Virus record (IMG/VR): IMGVR_UViG_3300019888_000004
Span: 1 to 64,000 of that record
DNA from: a virus
DNA length: 64,000 nt
Reading direction: 5' to 3' (one strand)
Of the stretch, positions 39,711 through 46,460 are shown piece by piece. The position numbers and the translations under genes were made by a program. The notes under the pieces were generated by a model. The model was not told the origin of the DNA. It did no database searches and saw nothing but the letters and a program-made list of their open reading frames with translations. The number at the start of each line of letters is the position of its first letter. Position 1 is the first letter of the stretch.

Positions 39711-40197
39711 AGGTATGGTTGCGATAGTTGATAAAGAGGACGCGCCTCGCGTGCTGGAATACTTCTGGGTTGCCAAGAAGCACGGCTCTGAGCCAAACGT
39801 GATTTGGTATGCCGAACGGCGCATCAGGACTGATGAGCCAAATTTTGGAAAGCGTCAGCTTGTAAAGCTTCACCAGTTCATACTTCCAGGCCAACGGGAA
39901 ATAGATCATCACAACAGTGATGGGCTTGATTGCCGAAAATGCAATCTTCGGCCTGCGAGCCATTCTCAAAATGCAGGCAACACTCGTATCGCATCAAGTT
40001 CTAAAACAGGATTCAAAGGAGTCAGTTTCAGGCCCGCAAAAGGAAATCGAAGAAGCCGATGGATTGCCCGCATAAACGGAAATGGAATCCGAAAACAGTT
40101 GGGATCATTTCAGAGTCCGGTTGAGGCCGCCAAAGCATATAATGTCGCCGCGCTGGAAAGGTGGGGAGAATTTGCCCGGTTAAACACAATCCCATAA
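39673..40197 (+). CDS. HNH-AP2 homing endonuclease
   Basis: 174 residues if GTG 39673 is used; an in-frame ATG at 39577 lies inside the GGKA gene and ATG 39715 is a third choice. N-terminal GVPLTKGMVAIVDKEDAPRVLEYFW, then VKLHQFILPGQREIDHHNSDGLDCRKCNLR (HNH core, DHHNxDGLDCRxxNLR) and an AP2 DNA-binding domain (KTGFKGVSFRPAKGNRRSRW, KQLGSFQSPVEAAKAYNVAA). This is the classical HNH-AP2 homing enzyme. It invades the region just after the GGRP motif of the preceding gene. Confidence 0.85.
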   Translation: MDGQECIGVPLTKGMVAIVDKEDAPRVLEYFWVAKKHGSEPNVIWYAERRIRTDEPNFGKRQLVKLHQFILPGQREIDHHNSDGLDCRKCNLRPASHSQNAGNTRIASSSKTGFKGVSFRPAKGNRRSRWIARINGNGIRKQLGSFQSPVEAAKAYNVAALERWGEFARLNTIP

Positions 40198-40222
40198 ACA
40201 ACAAAACAAAAGGTAAAATCCG

Positions 40223-40645
40223 ATGCACATTTCACAATTGAAACAGTCCAAATTTTTAACTCGTGCCGACGTGGGGAAAGGGGTGCTTGCAACTATCAGA
40301 ACAATTCATCAACAGGACGTAAGTAAGGAAGGCGCGCCCGAGGAACTTCGCTGGTGCATCACCTTTGATGAATACGAAAAGCCGATGGTGCTCAACTCGA
40401 CCAACGGCCAACTGATAGCCCAAATCACCAAGAGCGAGGACACGGATGCGTGGGCCGGCCAAAAGATTGTGCTCTACGATGATCCAAGTGTGTCCTTTGG
40501 GGGCAAGTTGGTCGGAGGAATCCGGGTCCGGGCTCCGCGCAATCAACCCGCCAAGCCAGCACCGGCGCCGGCATCGGCTCCGGCAAGGCCAGCGCCAGTG
40601 CAGCAACCGGAGGCTGGAGATCCGGATGGCGAGATCCCTTTTTGA
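40223..40645 (+). CDS. Putative single-stranded-DNA-binding-type protein
   Basis: 140 residues. The first about 105 residues form a beta-rich domain (VLATIRTIHQQDVSKEGAP, CITFDEYEKPMVLNSTNGQL, KIVLYDDPSVSFGGKLVGGIRVRAP). Then comes a Pro/Ala-rich linker and an acidic end DPDGEIPF, which imitates the SSB tail tip that binds partner proteins. This phage family is usually annotated only as hypothetical; the SSB-like role is inference from fold character and tail. Confidence 0.55.
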   Translation: MHISQLKQSKFLTRADVGKGVLATIRTIHQQDVSKEGAPEELRWCITFDEYEKPMVLNSTNGQLIAQITKSEDTDAWAGQKIVLYDDPSVSFGGKLVGGIRVRAPRNQPAKPAPAPASAPARPAPVQQPEAGDPDGEIPF

Positions 40646-40764
40646 GTGAAACTAAGGAAGCGCGGCTTTGTGTCGGGTGCGGCCAGTTCAGAAAATTGCT
40701 CTGGTCAAACAAGCACAAGGAGTTCACATGCTTCCAATGTTTCCTCAAGCCAAAGTTGTTTTGA
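40642..40764 (+). CDS. Zinc-ribbon microprotein
   Basis: 40 residues starting at TTG 40642, overlapping the previous stop (TTGA). CVGC (10-13) and CFQC (30-33) separated by 16 residues form a compact zinc ribbon. It overlaps the ATG of the next frame at 40728. Confidence 0.5.
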   Translation: MSETKEARLCVGCGQFRKLLWSNKHKEFTCFQCFLKPKLF

Positions 40765-41483
40765 AGCCAATCGTCCTTAACACAATTCTGGGGCGGGCTG
40801 CCACGAGAAACGATGTTGACGGAATCCGGACTGTGAATATGATTCTGGCGTGCAACAGAACGTCAAATCTTCCTGCCGCTTCGGAACGGCTTACGCCTAC
40901 ACTCCGCTTTTTGCGGGACTGTTGCACACCGGGGCGGCGGGAACTTCAAAATGGTGCAACAGTGAAAAAAATAGGAAGCAATCGGATTGGGATTATTTGT
41001 CCGCATTGTCATAAGAGCATAACCCACTTCGTTTCCACCCACGGGAAATACAACACCCCGGAGTACCGAAGCTGGTTCGGGATGAAGTCCAGATGCCTTA
41101 ACCCGAGAAATTACGGGTTCCGAAATTACGGCGGCAGAGGGATAACGGTCTGTAAAAAATGGATGGAGTTTGAGGGATTCATCGAGGACATGGGGTTAAA
41201 ACCTTCTCCTGAATACAGCCTCGAAAGAATTGACAACAACGGCAATTATGAGGCTTCCAATTGTCGTTGGAGCAACAGGCAGGACCAAAACAACAACAGG
41301 AGAACAACCAGATTATTGTCCCATGAAGGACAAACAAAAACACTGAGTCAATGGGCTGAACATATTGGAATTCACCAGTCTGGTTTGAGCAGAAGGTTGA
41401 ATCAATTGGGATGGCCGTTGGCGCAGGCTCTTACAACTCCACCAAATTACGGAAACAGGCACCGCAATGGCAAAACCCATTGA
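40728..41483 (+). CDS. Chimeric frame: duplicated gene start plus YGGRGI-family homing-like protein (copy 2)
   Basis: 251 residues from ATG 40728; the nuclease-like part could start at GTG 40962. Residues 14-31 (LKPIVLNTILGRAATRNDVD) resemble the start of the gene at 41467 (KPIELHAVLGRAATKSDG). Then a palindromic element is read through (about 41-67). From about residue 92: CPHCHK, YRSWFGMKSRCLNPRNYGFRNYGGRGI, LERIDNNGNYEASNCRW and a C-terminal HTH (TLSQWAEHIGIHQSG). The N-terminal zinc domain of copies 1 and 3 is largely missing. It looks like a homing gene that landed in the first of two tandem relatives. Confidence 0.55.
   Translation: MLPMFPQAKVVLKPIVLNTILGRAATRNDVDGIRTVNMILACNRTSNLPAASERLTPTLRFLRDCCTPGRRELQNGATVKKIGSNRIGIICPHCHKSITHFVSTHGKYNTPEYRSWFGMKSRCLNPRNYGFRNYGGRGITVCKKWMEFEGFIEDMGLKPSPEYSLERIDNNGNYEASNCRWSNRQDQNNNRRTTRLLSHEGQTKTLSQWAEHIGIHQSGLSRRLNQLGWPLAQALTTPPNYGNRHRNGKTH
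40850..40927 (+). other. Palindromic element with UUCG and U5 hairpins
   Basis: Perfect 9-bp arms GTGCAACAG (40850-40858) and CTGTTGCAC (40919-40927) enclose two hairpins: one with a CTTCGG tetraloop (GCCGCTTCGGAACGGC), and CCGC-TTTTT-GCGG. Together they make a three-way junction. The element lies inside an open frame, but the translated segment has no recognisable fold. It shares TTCGGAAC and CTCCGC pieces with the element at 34465. Confidence 0.45.
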
Positions 41484-41838
41484 ATTACATGCGGTGCTTG
41501 GTCGCGCGGCCACCAAATCCGACGGCACCCTTTCGCTTATTTTCAGCACCGGCGAATTCAGTGCTGAAGAAATGGCCGTCTTGTTCAAGCTCCTTCGGAT
41601 AAATCTTCTTCTCAGGCTGACTCCGCTCGGAGAATCACTTGAGCCGCCCGTGGAGGTAAAGACCGATATTCAGACCAAAACTCCATCTGCGCGGCTTCGC
41701 GGTGTGCTGTTTGTGCTCTACAAGCAGTTGGACGGGCAAGAATTAGTTAAGGGCAAATCCTTTGAATTATTTTACTCAGAACAAATGAACCGGGTTATTG
41801 ACGATTTCAAAGCGCAACTGGAACCAGAACAAGCATGA
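41467..41838 (+). CDS. Hypothetical early protein
   Basis: 123 residues. KPIELHAVLGRAATKSDGTLSLIFSTGEF, then AEEMAVLFKLLRINLLLRLTP and a C-terminal RLRGVLFVLYKQLDG...FELFYSEQMNRVIDDFKAQL. It matches a family of phage accessory proteins placed between recombination genes, without known activity. A partial relative of its start is present at 40760-40830. Confidence 0.6.
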   Translation: MAKPIELHAVLGRAATKSDGTLSLIFSTGEFSAEEMAVLFKLLRINLLLRLTPLGESLEPPVEVKTDIQTKTPSARLRGVLFVLYKQLDGQELVKGKSFELFYSEQMNRVIDDFKAQLEPEQA

Positions 41839-41875
41839 TTTGAATTGACACACGCAAGCCGCTTGCGCATAATCC

Positions 41876-42088
41876 ATGAATGATTCAGTCAAAACGTATC
41901 TCTCAAAAATTGGCCGTCGCGGCGGCAAGGCTGGCGTTGGAGCATCCAAAGCACGCCCACCTGTTCTCGCCCGAAAGGCGGCTAACACCCGATGGAAAAA
42001 CAAAGTGTTGCATCGTGACGTGCGACAGGCCCGTAACCGGAAAAGGGCTGTGCGTGGGTCATTACGCAAGGTGGAAGTACAAATGTGA
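41876..42088 (+). pseudogene. GGKA-type small gene overlapped by an HNH gene
   Basis: Starts at ATG 41876; the first about 41 residues (SVKTYLSKIGRRGGKAGVGA, KARPPVLARKAANTRW) are the conserved GRRGGKA..KARPPxLARKAAxxRW family of small bacterial and phage proteins. After TRW the sequence becomes unrelated, and from 41880 an HNH frame runs over it. The 3' part was probably replaced by the homing gene. Confidence 0.5.
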
Positions 42089-42404
42089 ATTGAATCCAGA
42101 CATTCCACTCGACAAAGCGCAAAACCATAAAGGCGCACTTAATGGGAATTGGAAGGGTGGAGAAATAAGCGATGGGCACGGCAGAATCTTAATTTATGCG
42201 CCTAAACATCCAAATCCTTCGTACTGTGGAACGCACGTTTACCGCTATCGGCTCGTCATGGAGAAGTATCTTGGGAGGTTTCTGCTGCCGAGTGAAATTG
42301 TTCATCACAAAAATGAAGACCAGTCAGACGACAGAATCGAAAATTTAGAAGTGATGACTCAGGCGAAACACTGCAAGCTGCATCTACATCCAACGCAAAG
42401 GTAA
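41880..42404 (+). CDS. HNH homing endonuclease
   Basis: 174 residues from ATG 41880, though a later start is likely because the first about 40 codons overlap the GGKA gene. CCIVTCDRPVTGKGLCVGHYARW is a zinc finger. Then NGNWKGGEISDGHGRILIYAPKHP and HVYRYRLVMEKYLGRFLLP, and EIVHHKNEDQSDDRIENLEVMTQAKHCKLH give a full HNH core (HHKN, N, H). This type is usually mobile in phages. It ends four bases before the exonuclease gene. Confidence 0.8.
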   Translation: MIQSKRISQKLAVAAARLALEHPKHAHLFSPERRLTPDGKTKCCIVTCDRPVTGKGLCVGHYARWKYKCELNPDIPLDKAQNHKGALNGNWKGGEISDGHGRILIYAPKHPNPSYCGTHVYRYRLVMEKYLGRFLLPSEIVHHKNEDQSDDRIENLEVMTQAKHCKLHLHPTQR

Positions 42405-42408
42405 AAGA

Positions 42409-43128
42409 ATGAGCCATGTGATTTTCTTCGATTTAGAAAGTGCCGCATTCGACGCGGAACAGCTTCAACCGTTCATGCCCGAGTTTCTCCCGGCTGGGAA
42501 TTTGAAAGACCCGGACAAGATCGCGGCTAGCATAGCCGAGAAGCGCGAGGCGTGGCTGTCCCGGTGCGCGTTGTCGGCCACAACGGGCCGCATCATCGCA
42601 GCCAGCATCGCGAGAAACAGCGATGTGCCCGAGTTCATCTACGCCCCGGATGAACGCACCATTATTGACGTGCTGCTCCACGATCTGTCCGAAACTATTG
42701 CTTTGGGCGGGACTGCGTTCGGTTGGAACAGCCACGGATTCGACCTGCCGTTTCTGGCACAGCGTGCAGCGTCTCACGGCATCCCAGCCTTCACACTGCT
42801 CACGACCAGCTTTCGCGGCAGGCGTTCCTGGAACGAGGTGTTTGCGGATGTGATGCAGGTCTGGTGCGGGCCTTACAACCGTAGTGACGGCATGAGCCTG
42901 AAAAATGTGGCCTTGGCGCTGGGAGTTGGCACCAAGGCCGGTAGCGGGTCGGACTTTTCCGAATTACTCAAGAGTGATCCCGTCAAAGCCAAGGAGTATT
43001 CTCTGAATGATGTGGTGTTGTTGAGAAACATCGCGGTAAAAATGGGACTGGCTGATCTCACACCCCCGCCTCGCCCGAAGCTCACGCCGCTCAAAGAGCC
43101 GGAAGAACCGACGGACGTGGGGCATTGA
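42409..43128 (+). CDS. 3'-5' exonuclease, PolB/DnaQ type
   Basis: 239 residues. RNase H-fold exonuclease: IFFDLES with D8 and E10 (motif I DxE), FGWNSHGFDLPFLAQR (motif II Asp), and YSLNDVVLLRNI with the motif III Asp and Tyr (DEDDy). It matches the stand-alone exonuclease domain of family-B polymerases. It degrades single-stranded 3' ends in replication or recombination. No DNA polymerase is seen in the window. Pro-rich C-terminal tail. Confidence 0.8.
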   Translation: MSHVIFFDLESAAFDAEQLQPFMPEFLPAGNLKDPDKIAASIAEKREAWLSRCALSATTGRIIAASIARNSDVPEFIYAPDERTIIDVLLHDLSETIALGGTAFGWNSHGFDLPFLAQRAASHGIPAFTLLTTSFRGRRSWNEVFADVMQVWCGPYNRSDGMSLKNVALALGVGTKAGSGSDFSELLKSDPVKAKEYSLNDVVLLRNIAVKMGLADLTPPPRPKLTPLKEPEEPTDVGH

Positions 43129-43132
43129 ACAC

Positions 43133-43330
43133 ATGACCAAATTCCCTGCCATGACACCGCCAACCAGCCCTTCGGAAGTCGGAGGGCGGGGCACGGATAA
43201 AAAGAAGAAGTGCCGCGTCGTGGCAGGTTTCCGAATCAAGCCTCCGAAAATCGAAGGAGACCGATGGATTGTGCAATCCCGCAGCCGCTCGGGACGATGG
43301 GAAACGCGAATTACTACGCACTGCCGATGA
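43133..43330 (+). CDS. Small basic protein
   Basis: 65 residues. Pro/Ser N-terminus, then KKKKCRVVAGFRIKPPKIEGDRW and SRSGRWETRITTH, a beta-rich basic part. Overlaps the next gene by ATGA. Not recognised. Confidence 0.45.
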   Translation: MTKFPAMTPPTSPSEVGGRGTDKKKKCRVVAGFRIKPPKIEGDRWIVQSRSRSGRWETRITTHCR

Positions 43331-43578
43331 AAAATAAACGTCGAATTTCTCGCAAAGCCGGATGCCGAAAGCGAACCTGCGGTTTGCTGCATCCGGCGGC
43401 TGGTTCGGCGGAAACGTCGAGCGACACAAAACTGTGGCGGCGATACCGGCTCACTCATGTCACGGTCGCGTGGCAGGAACGATACGGTGAACATTGGTAT
43501 GACTACTCGAAGAAAATCACGCATGAGGACTTCCTGAAGCACTACTCACAAGTGCCGCCCGCCGAACGACAAAGCTGA
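43327..43578 (+). CDS. Small basic protein
   Basis: 83 residues from ATG 43327. Very basic N-terminus (KNKRRISRKAGCRKRTCG), then a WRRYRLTHVTVAWQERYGEHW segment. Not recognised; coupled to the preceding gene. Confidence 0.5.
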   Translation: MKNKRRISRKAGCRKRTCGLLHPAAGSAETSSDTKLWRRYRLTHVTVAWQERYGEHWYDYSKKITHEDFLKHYSQVPPAERQS

Positions 43579-43596
43579 GCGGCGCAACGAAGACCC

Positions 43597-43794
43597 ATGA
43601 ACAAACCTGAAAGCGTAAATGCGTCCGCTCCAGCGGCGGACGACCGATGCCGCGAACTCGAAAAGCGCATAGCCGAGCTAACGAAACTGTGCCATCGCGC
43701 CGGAGATGCAATGGACGCCGCACTGACCTGCCCCAACGATGCGGGATACCGCGCCGATGCCGCCGATGCCGTGGAAGAACTTCAAGCGGTGTAG
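43597..43794 (+). CDS. Small acidic helical protein
   Basis: 65 residues. One coiled-coil-like helix (DDRCRELEKRIAELTKLCHRAGDAMDAAL), an acidic C-terminus. Not recognised. Confidence 0.5.
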   Translation: MNKPESVNASAPAADDRCRELEKRIAELTKLCHRAGDAMDAALTCPNDAGYRADAADAVEELQAV

Positions 43795-43821
43795 GACCCC
43801 TAACGACCAAGCTCACCGACC

Positions 43822-44187
43822 ATGCGAATAAAAACCAAAACCGTAATGGACCAAATGAACGCCGAGAAGCCAGACGGCGTGCTCGCAGACCTGGAGGCTA
43901 AGCATGGTTCGGTGCAGCGGCTGGTTAGCCCGCTTCCGTGCCCGTTCTGTGGCTCGACGAAAATCACAGTCGAATGGGAGGAATGCGAGCCACTCGACTC
44001 GACAGACACAAACCGTCGCTGGTTCGCGGAATGCGCTCAATGCTGTTGCCAAGGTCCATTTTGCCAGAAAGAACCGCAGGTCATACCGGCGTGGAATAAG
44101 CGGGCTAACAGGGGATTAACCGTCGCAAACGACGGGATATTGGATGGGCCAAGCACGAATCACCCACCAAACACGTCGAAGGTTTAG
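43822..44187 (+). CDS. Lar-like restriction-alleviation protein
   Basis: 121 residues. The core LPCPFCGSTKITVEWEE...FAECAQCCCQGPFCQ...VIPAWNKRANRG has the CPFCG, CxxC and WNxR pattern of the Lar family, which moderates host type I restriction. The N-terminal coiled region is short. Last gene of the rightward operon before a convergent junction. Confidence 0.75.
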   Translation: MRIKTKTVMDQMNAEKPDGVLADLEAKHGSVQRLVSPLPCPFCGSTKITVEWEECEPLDSTDTNRRWFAECAQCCCQGPFCQKEPQVIPAWNKRANRGLTVANDGILDGPSTNHPPNTSKV

Positions 44188-44205
44188 ACCGGCACTTGCG
44201 GTTCG

Positions 44206-44394
44206 TCAGGAAATCCCGAGACGATCACGCGCAGCTTGTTTCTCGGCTGCGGGGGTCGCAGCGTCCACTTGCGCGAGAAAGTCGCTCAAATCTTGCGGTG
44301 TCGGCTTCCAGCCTTCCGGCTTGTTCGCGTGCTCTGCCCAAATTTGGATAAGAGTGTTGATGCCAGTTCCGACGAGAGTAAGAATGCTGTCCAT
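44206..44394 (-). CDS. Small hypothetical protein
   Basis: 62 residues. Hydrophobic N-terminal segment (ILTLVGTGINTLIQIWAEHAN), then an Ala/Asp-rich helix. Too short and polar for a certain membrane segment. It lies downstream of the lipoprotein and may belong to a lysis or envelope group. Confidence 0.5.
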   Translation of the reverse strand: MDSILTLVGTGINTLIQIWAEHANKPEGWKPTPQDLSDFLAQVDAATPAAEKQAARDRLGIS

Positions 44395-44395
44395 G

Positions 44396-44755
44396 TCAGT
44401 TTGGTTTGAGGGTTAGAGTCAGCTTGTCCGCGCCTGCCTTCACCTCAGCGGGCGGTGCGGCACTCCAGTTCTGGCCCGCAGCGACCAAAGCTGTTCGAAA
44501 GGTACTGCGGAAGGCGTTCCACGCCAAATCCGCTTGAGCCTCCTGATCCTTCGTGACTTTGCCTTGCACGACGCGCTCACAGAACGCGCCATAGGCGGCA
44601 TGGGCGACATTCCAGGTGTCTTTGAGAGAATGGTAGGCGATTGCCTCTTTTGTGTCCGTCGTCGAGCAGCCGACAAGCCCGACGGTTGACAACGCGACCG
44701 GCAAGGCGGTGGCACAGAGCAGGACGGACAGGACGACAGATCGGAATCGTTTCAT
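44396..44755 (-). CDS. Lipoprotein, possible spanin
   Basis: 119 residues from ATG 44755. Basic start (KRFRSV), hydrophobic stretch VLSVLLCATALPVALSTVGL, then the lipobox LVGC, so a type II signal peptide cutting before Cys at about residue 30 is clear. The mature part is helical (WNVAHAAYGAFCERVVQGK) with a Thr/Leu-rich end. Short phage lipoproteins are often outer-membrane spanin subunits; the partner would be the membrane protein at 48253, but the genes are not adjacent. Confidence 0.6.
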   Translation of the reverse strand: MKRFRSVVLSVLLCATALPVALSTVGLVGCSTTDTKEAIAYHSLKDTWNVAHAAYGAFCERVVQGKVTKDQEAQADLAWNAFRSTFRTALVAAGQNWSAAPPAEVKAGADKLTLTLKPN

Positions 44756-45033
44756 GGCTTCAATTTGCCACCGGCGGGCTGGATTGGCAACCCTGGGGTT
44801 TTCACGATCCAACATCGCGCCTCGCACCACGCTTCCCATGCGAGTTGCACGGCGATGTCTTTGTATTGGTCGGGCCACGCGTGCGTGGTTTCGTCTTGCG
44901 GCCAGCGTTCTGTTTCGCGCTCATACGGCGGGCCTGCAACCCATTGTTCAAATGACGACCGCGCAGAACCTTGGTCGATCTCGGACAGAGCTTGGTCGTA
45001 TGTTGGCAGCCCACATGTTGCTTCGCCGTTCAT
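44752..45033 (-). CDS. Small Trp-rich protein
   Basis: 93 residues. ALSEIDQGSARSSFEQWVAG, ERETERWPQDETTHAWPDQ and VQLAWEAWCEARCWIVK: acidic and Trp-rich with three cysteines, typical of phage proteins of this size with a W.AW.A pattern. Overlaps both neighbours by ATGA. Confidence 0.55.
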   Translation of the reverse strand: MNGEATCGLPTYDQALSEIDQGSARSSFEQWVAGPPYERETERWPQDETTHAWPDQYKDIAVQLAWEAWCEARCWIVKTPGLPIQPAGGKLKP

Positions 45034-45209
45034 CTGTTTCCTTTTCGTCGCGCCAACTGATAGTTTCTTTGCTCGTCCCGCTCGTCCGCTGGACGCGGCA
45101 ACGGGTTGGGAAGTTTTGTTCGGCGACGGCGGGCAAGCGCGTCATACGCGCGAAGTTCCGCTTTTGTCATTCGCCTATTCACACCTGTCCCGATGTTGTA
45201 AATAGTCAC
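45030..45209 (-). CDS. Small basic protein
   Basis: 59 residues from GTG 45209 (GTGA overlap with the preceding gene); an ATG at 45170 would give 46. Arg-rich (RAYDALARRRRTKLPN, RNYQLARRKGNR). Not recognised. Confidence 0.45.
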   Translation of the reverse strand: MTIYNIGTGVNRRMTKAELRAYDALARRRRTKLPNPLPRPADERDEQRNYQLARRKGNR

Positions 45210-45484
45210 GCCTTCGTCTCCATTAACGCATCATGCACCGCCATATGCCGCAGAATGTGCCGCGCCTGTTCCTGCCACGGCTCATTCGATCCGACGAGCA
45301 CCGGCAGCGAGTATTTCACGCGGACGAGGTAGCAGACATACGGCCACTCAGTATCTAATACCGCGCAGTCCGCCTTGTATTTCCACCAAAACAAGTCTGG
45401 AGACGATTGAAGAACGCGAATCTGGTCAGGCAAGAGCCACGCCAGTTCGGCCTGCAACTCGTCGTCTGAAATGTCGGTCAACAT
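45206..45484 (-). CDS. Small hypothetical protein
   Basis: 92 residues. Acidic N-terminus (LTDISDDELQAELAWLLPDQ), aromatic core (LFWWKYKADCAVLDTEWPYVCYLVRVK). Not recognised. Confidence 0.5.
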   Translation of the reverse strand: MLTDISDDELQAELAWLLPDQIRVLQSSPDLFWWKYKADCAVLDTEWPYVCYLVRVKYSLPVLVGSNEPWQEQARHILRHMAVHDALMETKA

Positions 45485-45531
45485 CAATCCTTAAGCGCCA
45501 CAGCGCCGACTTTACGAAAGCCGGAAATTAT

Positions 45532-45750
45532 TCAGTAGCAGTTTGCCATTCTTTCCGCTCGCGTTGGGTGCTGCAAGTCTTCGATCTCCTTCTCAAGTTC
45601 TTTGATCTCCTCCTCAAGCTCTTTGATCCTCGCCAACGCTGCGGTCAGCAACGAAGCTGTTTGAATATAGTCCACTTCCCAGGTCAAGAGTTTTTCAGGC
45701 GACTGAATCGCTATAGGAGCTTCTTTAATCTCTCTTTCCAGATTCGTCAT
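45532..45750 (-). CDS. Small coiled-coil protein
   Basis: 72 residues. Residues about 35-62 are a strong coiled coil (ARIKELEEEIKELEKEIEDL). ATGA overlap with the preceding gene. Not recognised. Confidence 0.5.
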   Translation of the reverse strand: MTNLEREIKEAPIAIQSPEKLLTWEVDYIQTASLLTAALARIKELEEEIKELEKEIEDLQHPTRAERMANCY

Positions 45751-46124
45751 TCTGCCGCCTTGCTCTCTGGTAACTGTCGCACGGGAACAGCGTCTCCCAC
45801 GGGGATGTTTCCGGCGGCCAGGATTCCATCACTGATCGCCCCAATCAGCGCCTTGTTGTGCCCGTCGGAGTTTGGGCTGTACGCGTCCTCGTAATACGCA
45901 AACAGGTCCATAAAGGCCAGGCGCGCCTGCAATGTCCATTTGTCGTTCTCGGAGGCGCGTGTGAGCTTGGCTTTGAGTTCAGATGGGAACAACACGTTAC
46001 CACGAACCGCTTCAATCAGGTTGTTGCGGCAGGACGAACTCAGGTGCAGGCCCGCGCGCGGATATTGTCGGAACGTCTGCACAAGCCTGCTCTCGACCAC
46101 CAACTTCAAAGTCTCGGGTGTCAT
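45747..46124 (-). CDS. Hypothetical protein
   Basis: 125 residues. Helix-rich, with the middle (WTLQARLAFMDLFAYYEDAY) and N-terminus (LKLVVESRLVQTFRQYPRAG) suggesting a small globular fold. ATGA overlaps at both ends. Not recognised. Confidence 0.55.
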   Translation of the reverse strand: MTPETLKLVVESRLVQTFRQYPRAGLHLSSSCRNNLIEAVRGNVLFPSELKAKLTRASENDKWTLQARLAFMDLFAYYEDAYSPNSDGHNKALIGAISDGILAAGNIPVGDAVPVRQLPESKAAE

Positions 46125-46345
46125 TGAGTGGAGTCTGGGATTGTTGCTTTTGCCACATCGTCAACGTGGAGACATTCCTTGAGATTCGGCATCACGTCTG
46201 ATGGAGACGTTGGCGCAATCCTTCCGTTGCATGTGTCGTTGCCGGCGACAGCGTCGTAAAGAATCCCAGCCACCGGCGCGCCGTAGGAAGGAATCAAAAC
46301 AACCTTATCTCCGTTCTTCGCTTCTCTGCCGTTTTTGTAGTGCAT
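46121..46345 (-). CDS. First gene of the leftward 44-46 kb operon
   Basis: 74 residues from ATG 46345. KNGREAKNGDKVVLIPSYG resembles the start of a small SH3-like or KOW-type barrel. A -10-like box ends six bases before the ATG. Not recognised further. Confidence 0.5.
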   Translation of the reverse strand: MHYKNGREAKNGDKVVLIPSYGAPVAGILYDAVAGNDTCNGRIAPTSPSDVMPNLKECLHVDDVAKATIPDSTQ

Positions 46346-46351
46346 GGCGAC

Positions 46352-46380
46352 AATATGCTTTGCTTTCGGGCAACCGTCGA
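46352..46380 (-). promoter_or_regulatory. Leftward promoter, leaderless type
   Basis: TCGACG (46380-46375), 17 bases, CATATT (46357-46352), six bases, then the ATG at 46345. Four of six matches in each box. The spacing to the ATG is the same as at 36.24 kb. Confidence 0.35.
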
Positions 46381-46460
46381 GGCACAATTCGCGGGTGAGC
46401 GCCCGTTGATGCGGAACGCCCACCCGCTAATCACAACGTTAGAAATCGAAGACGAACGTT

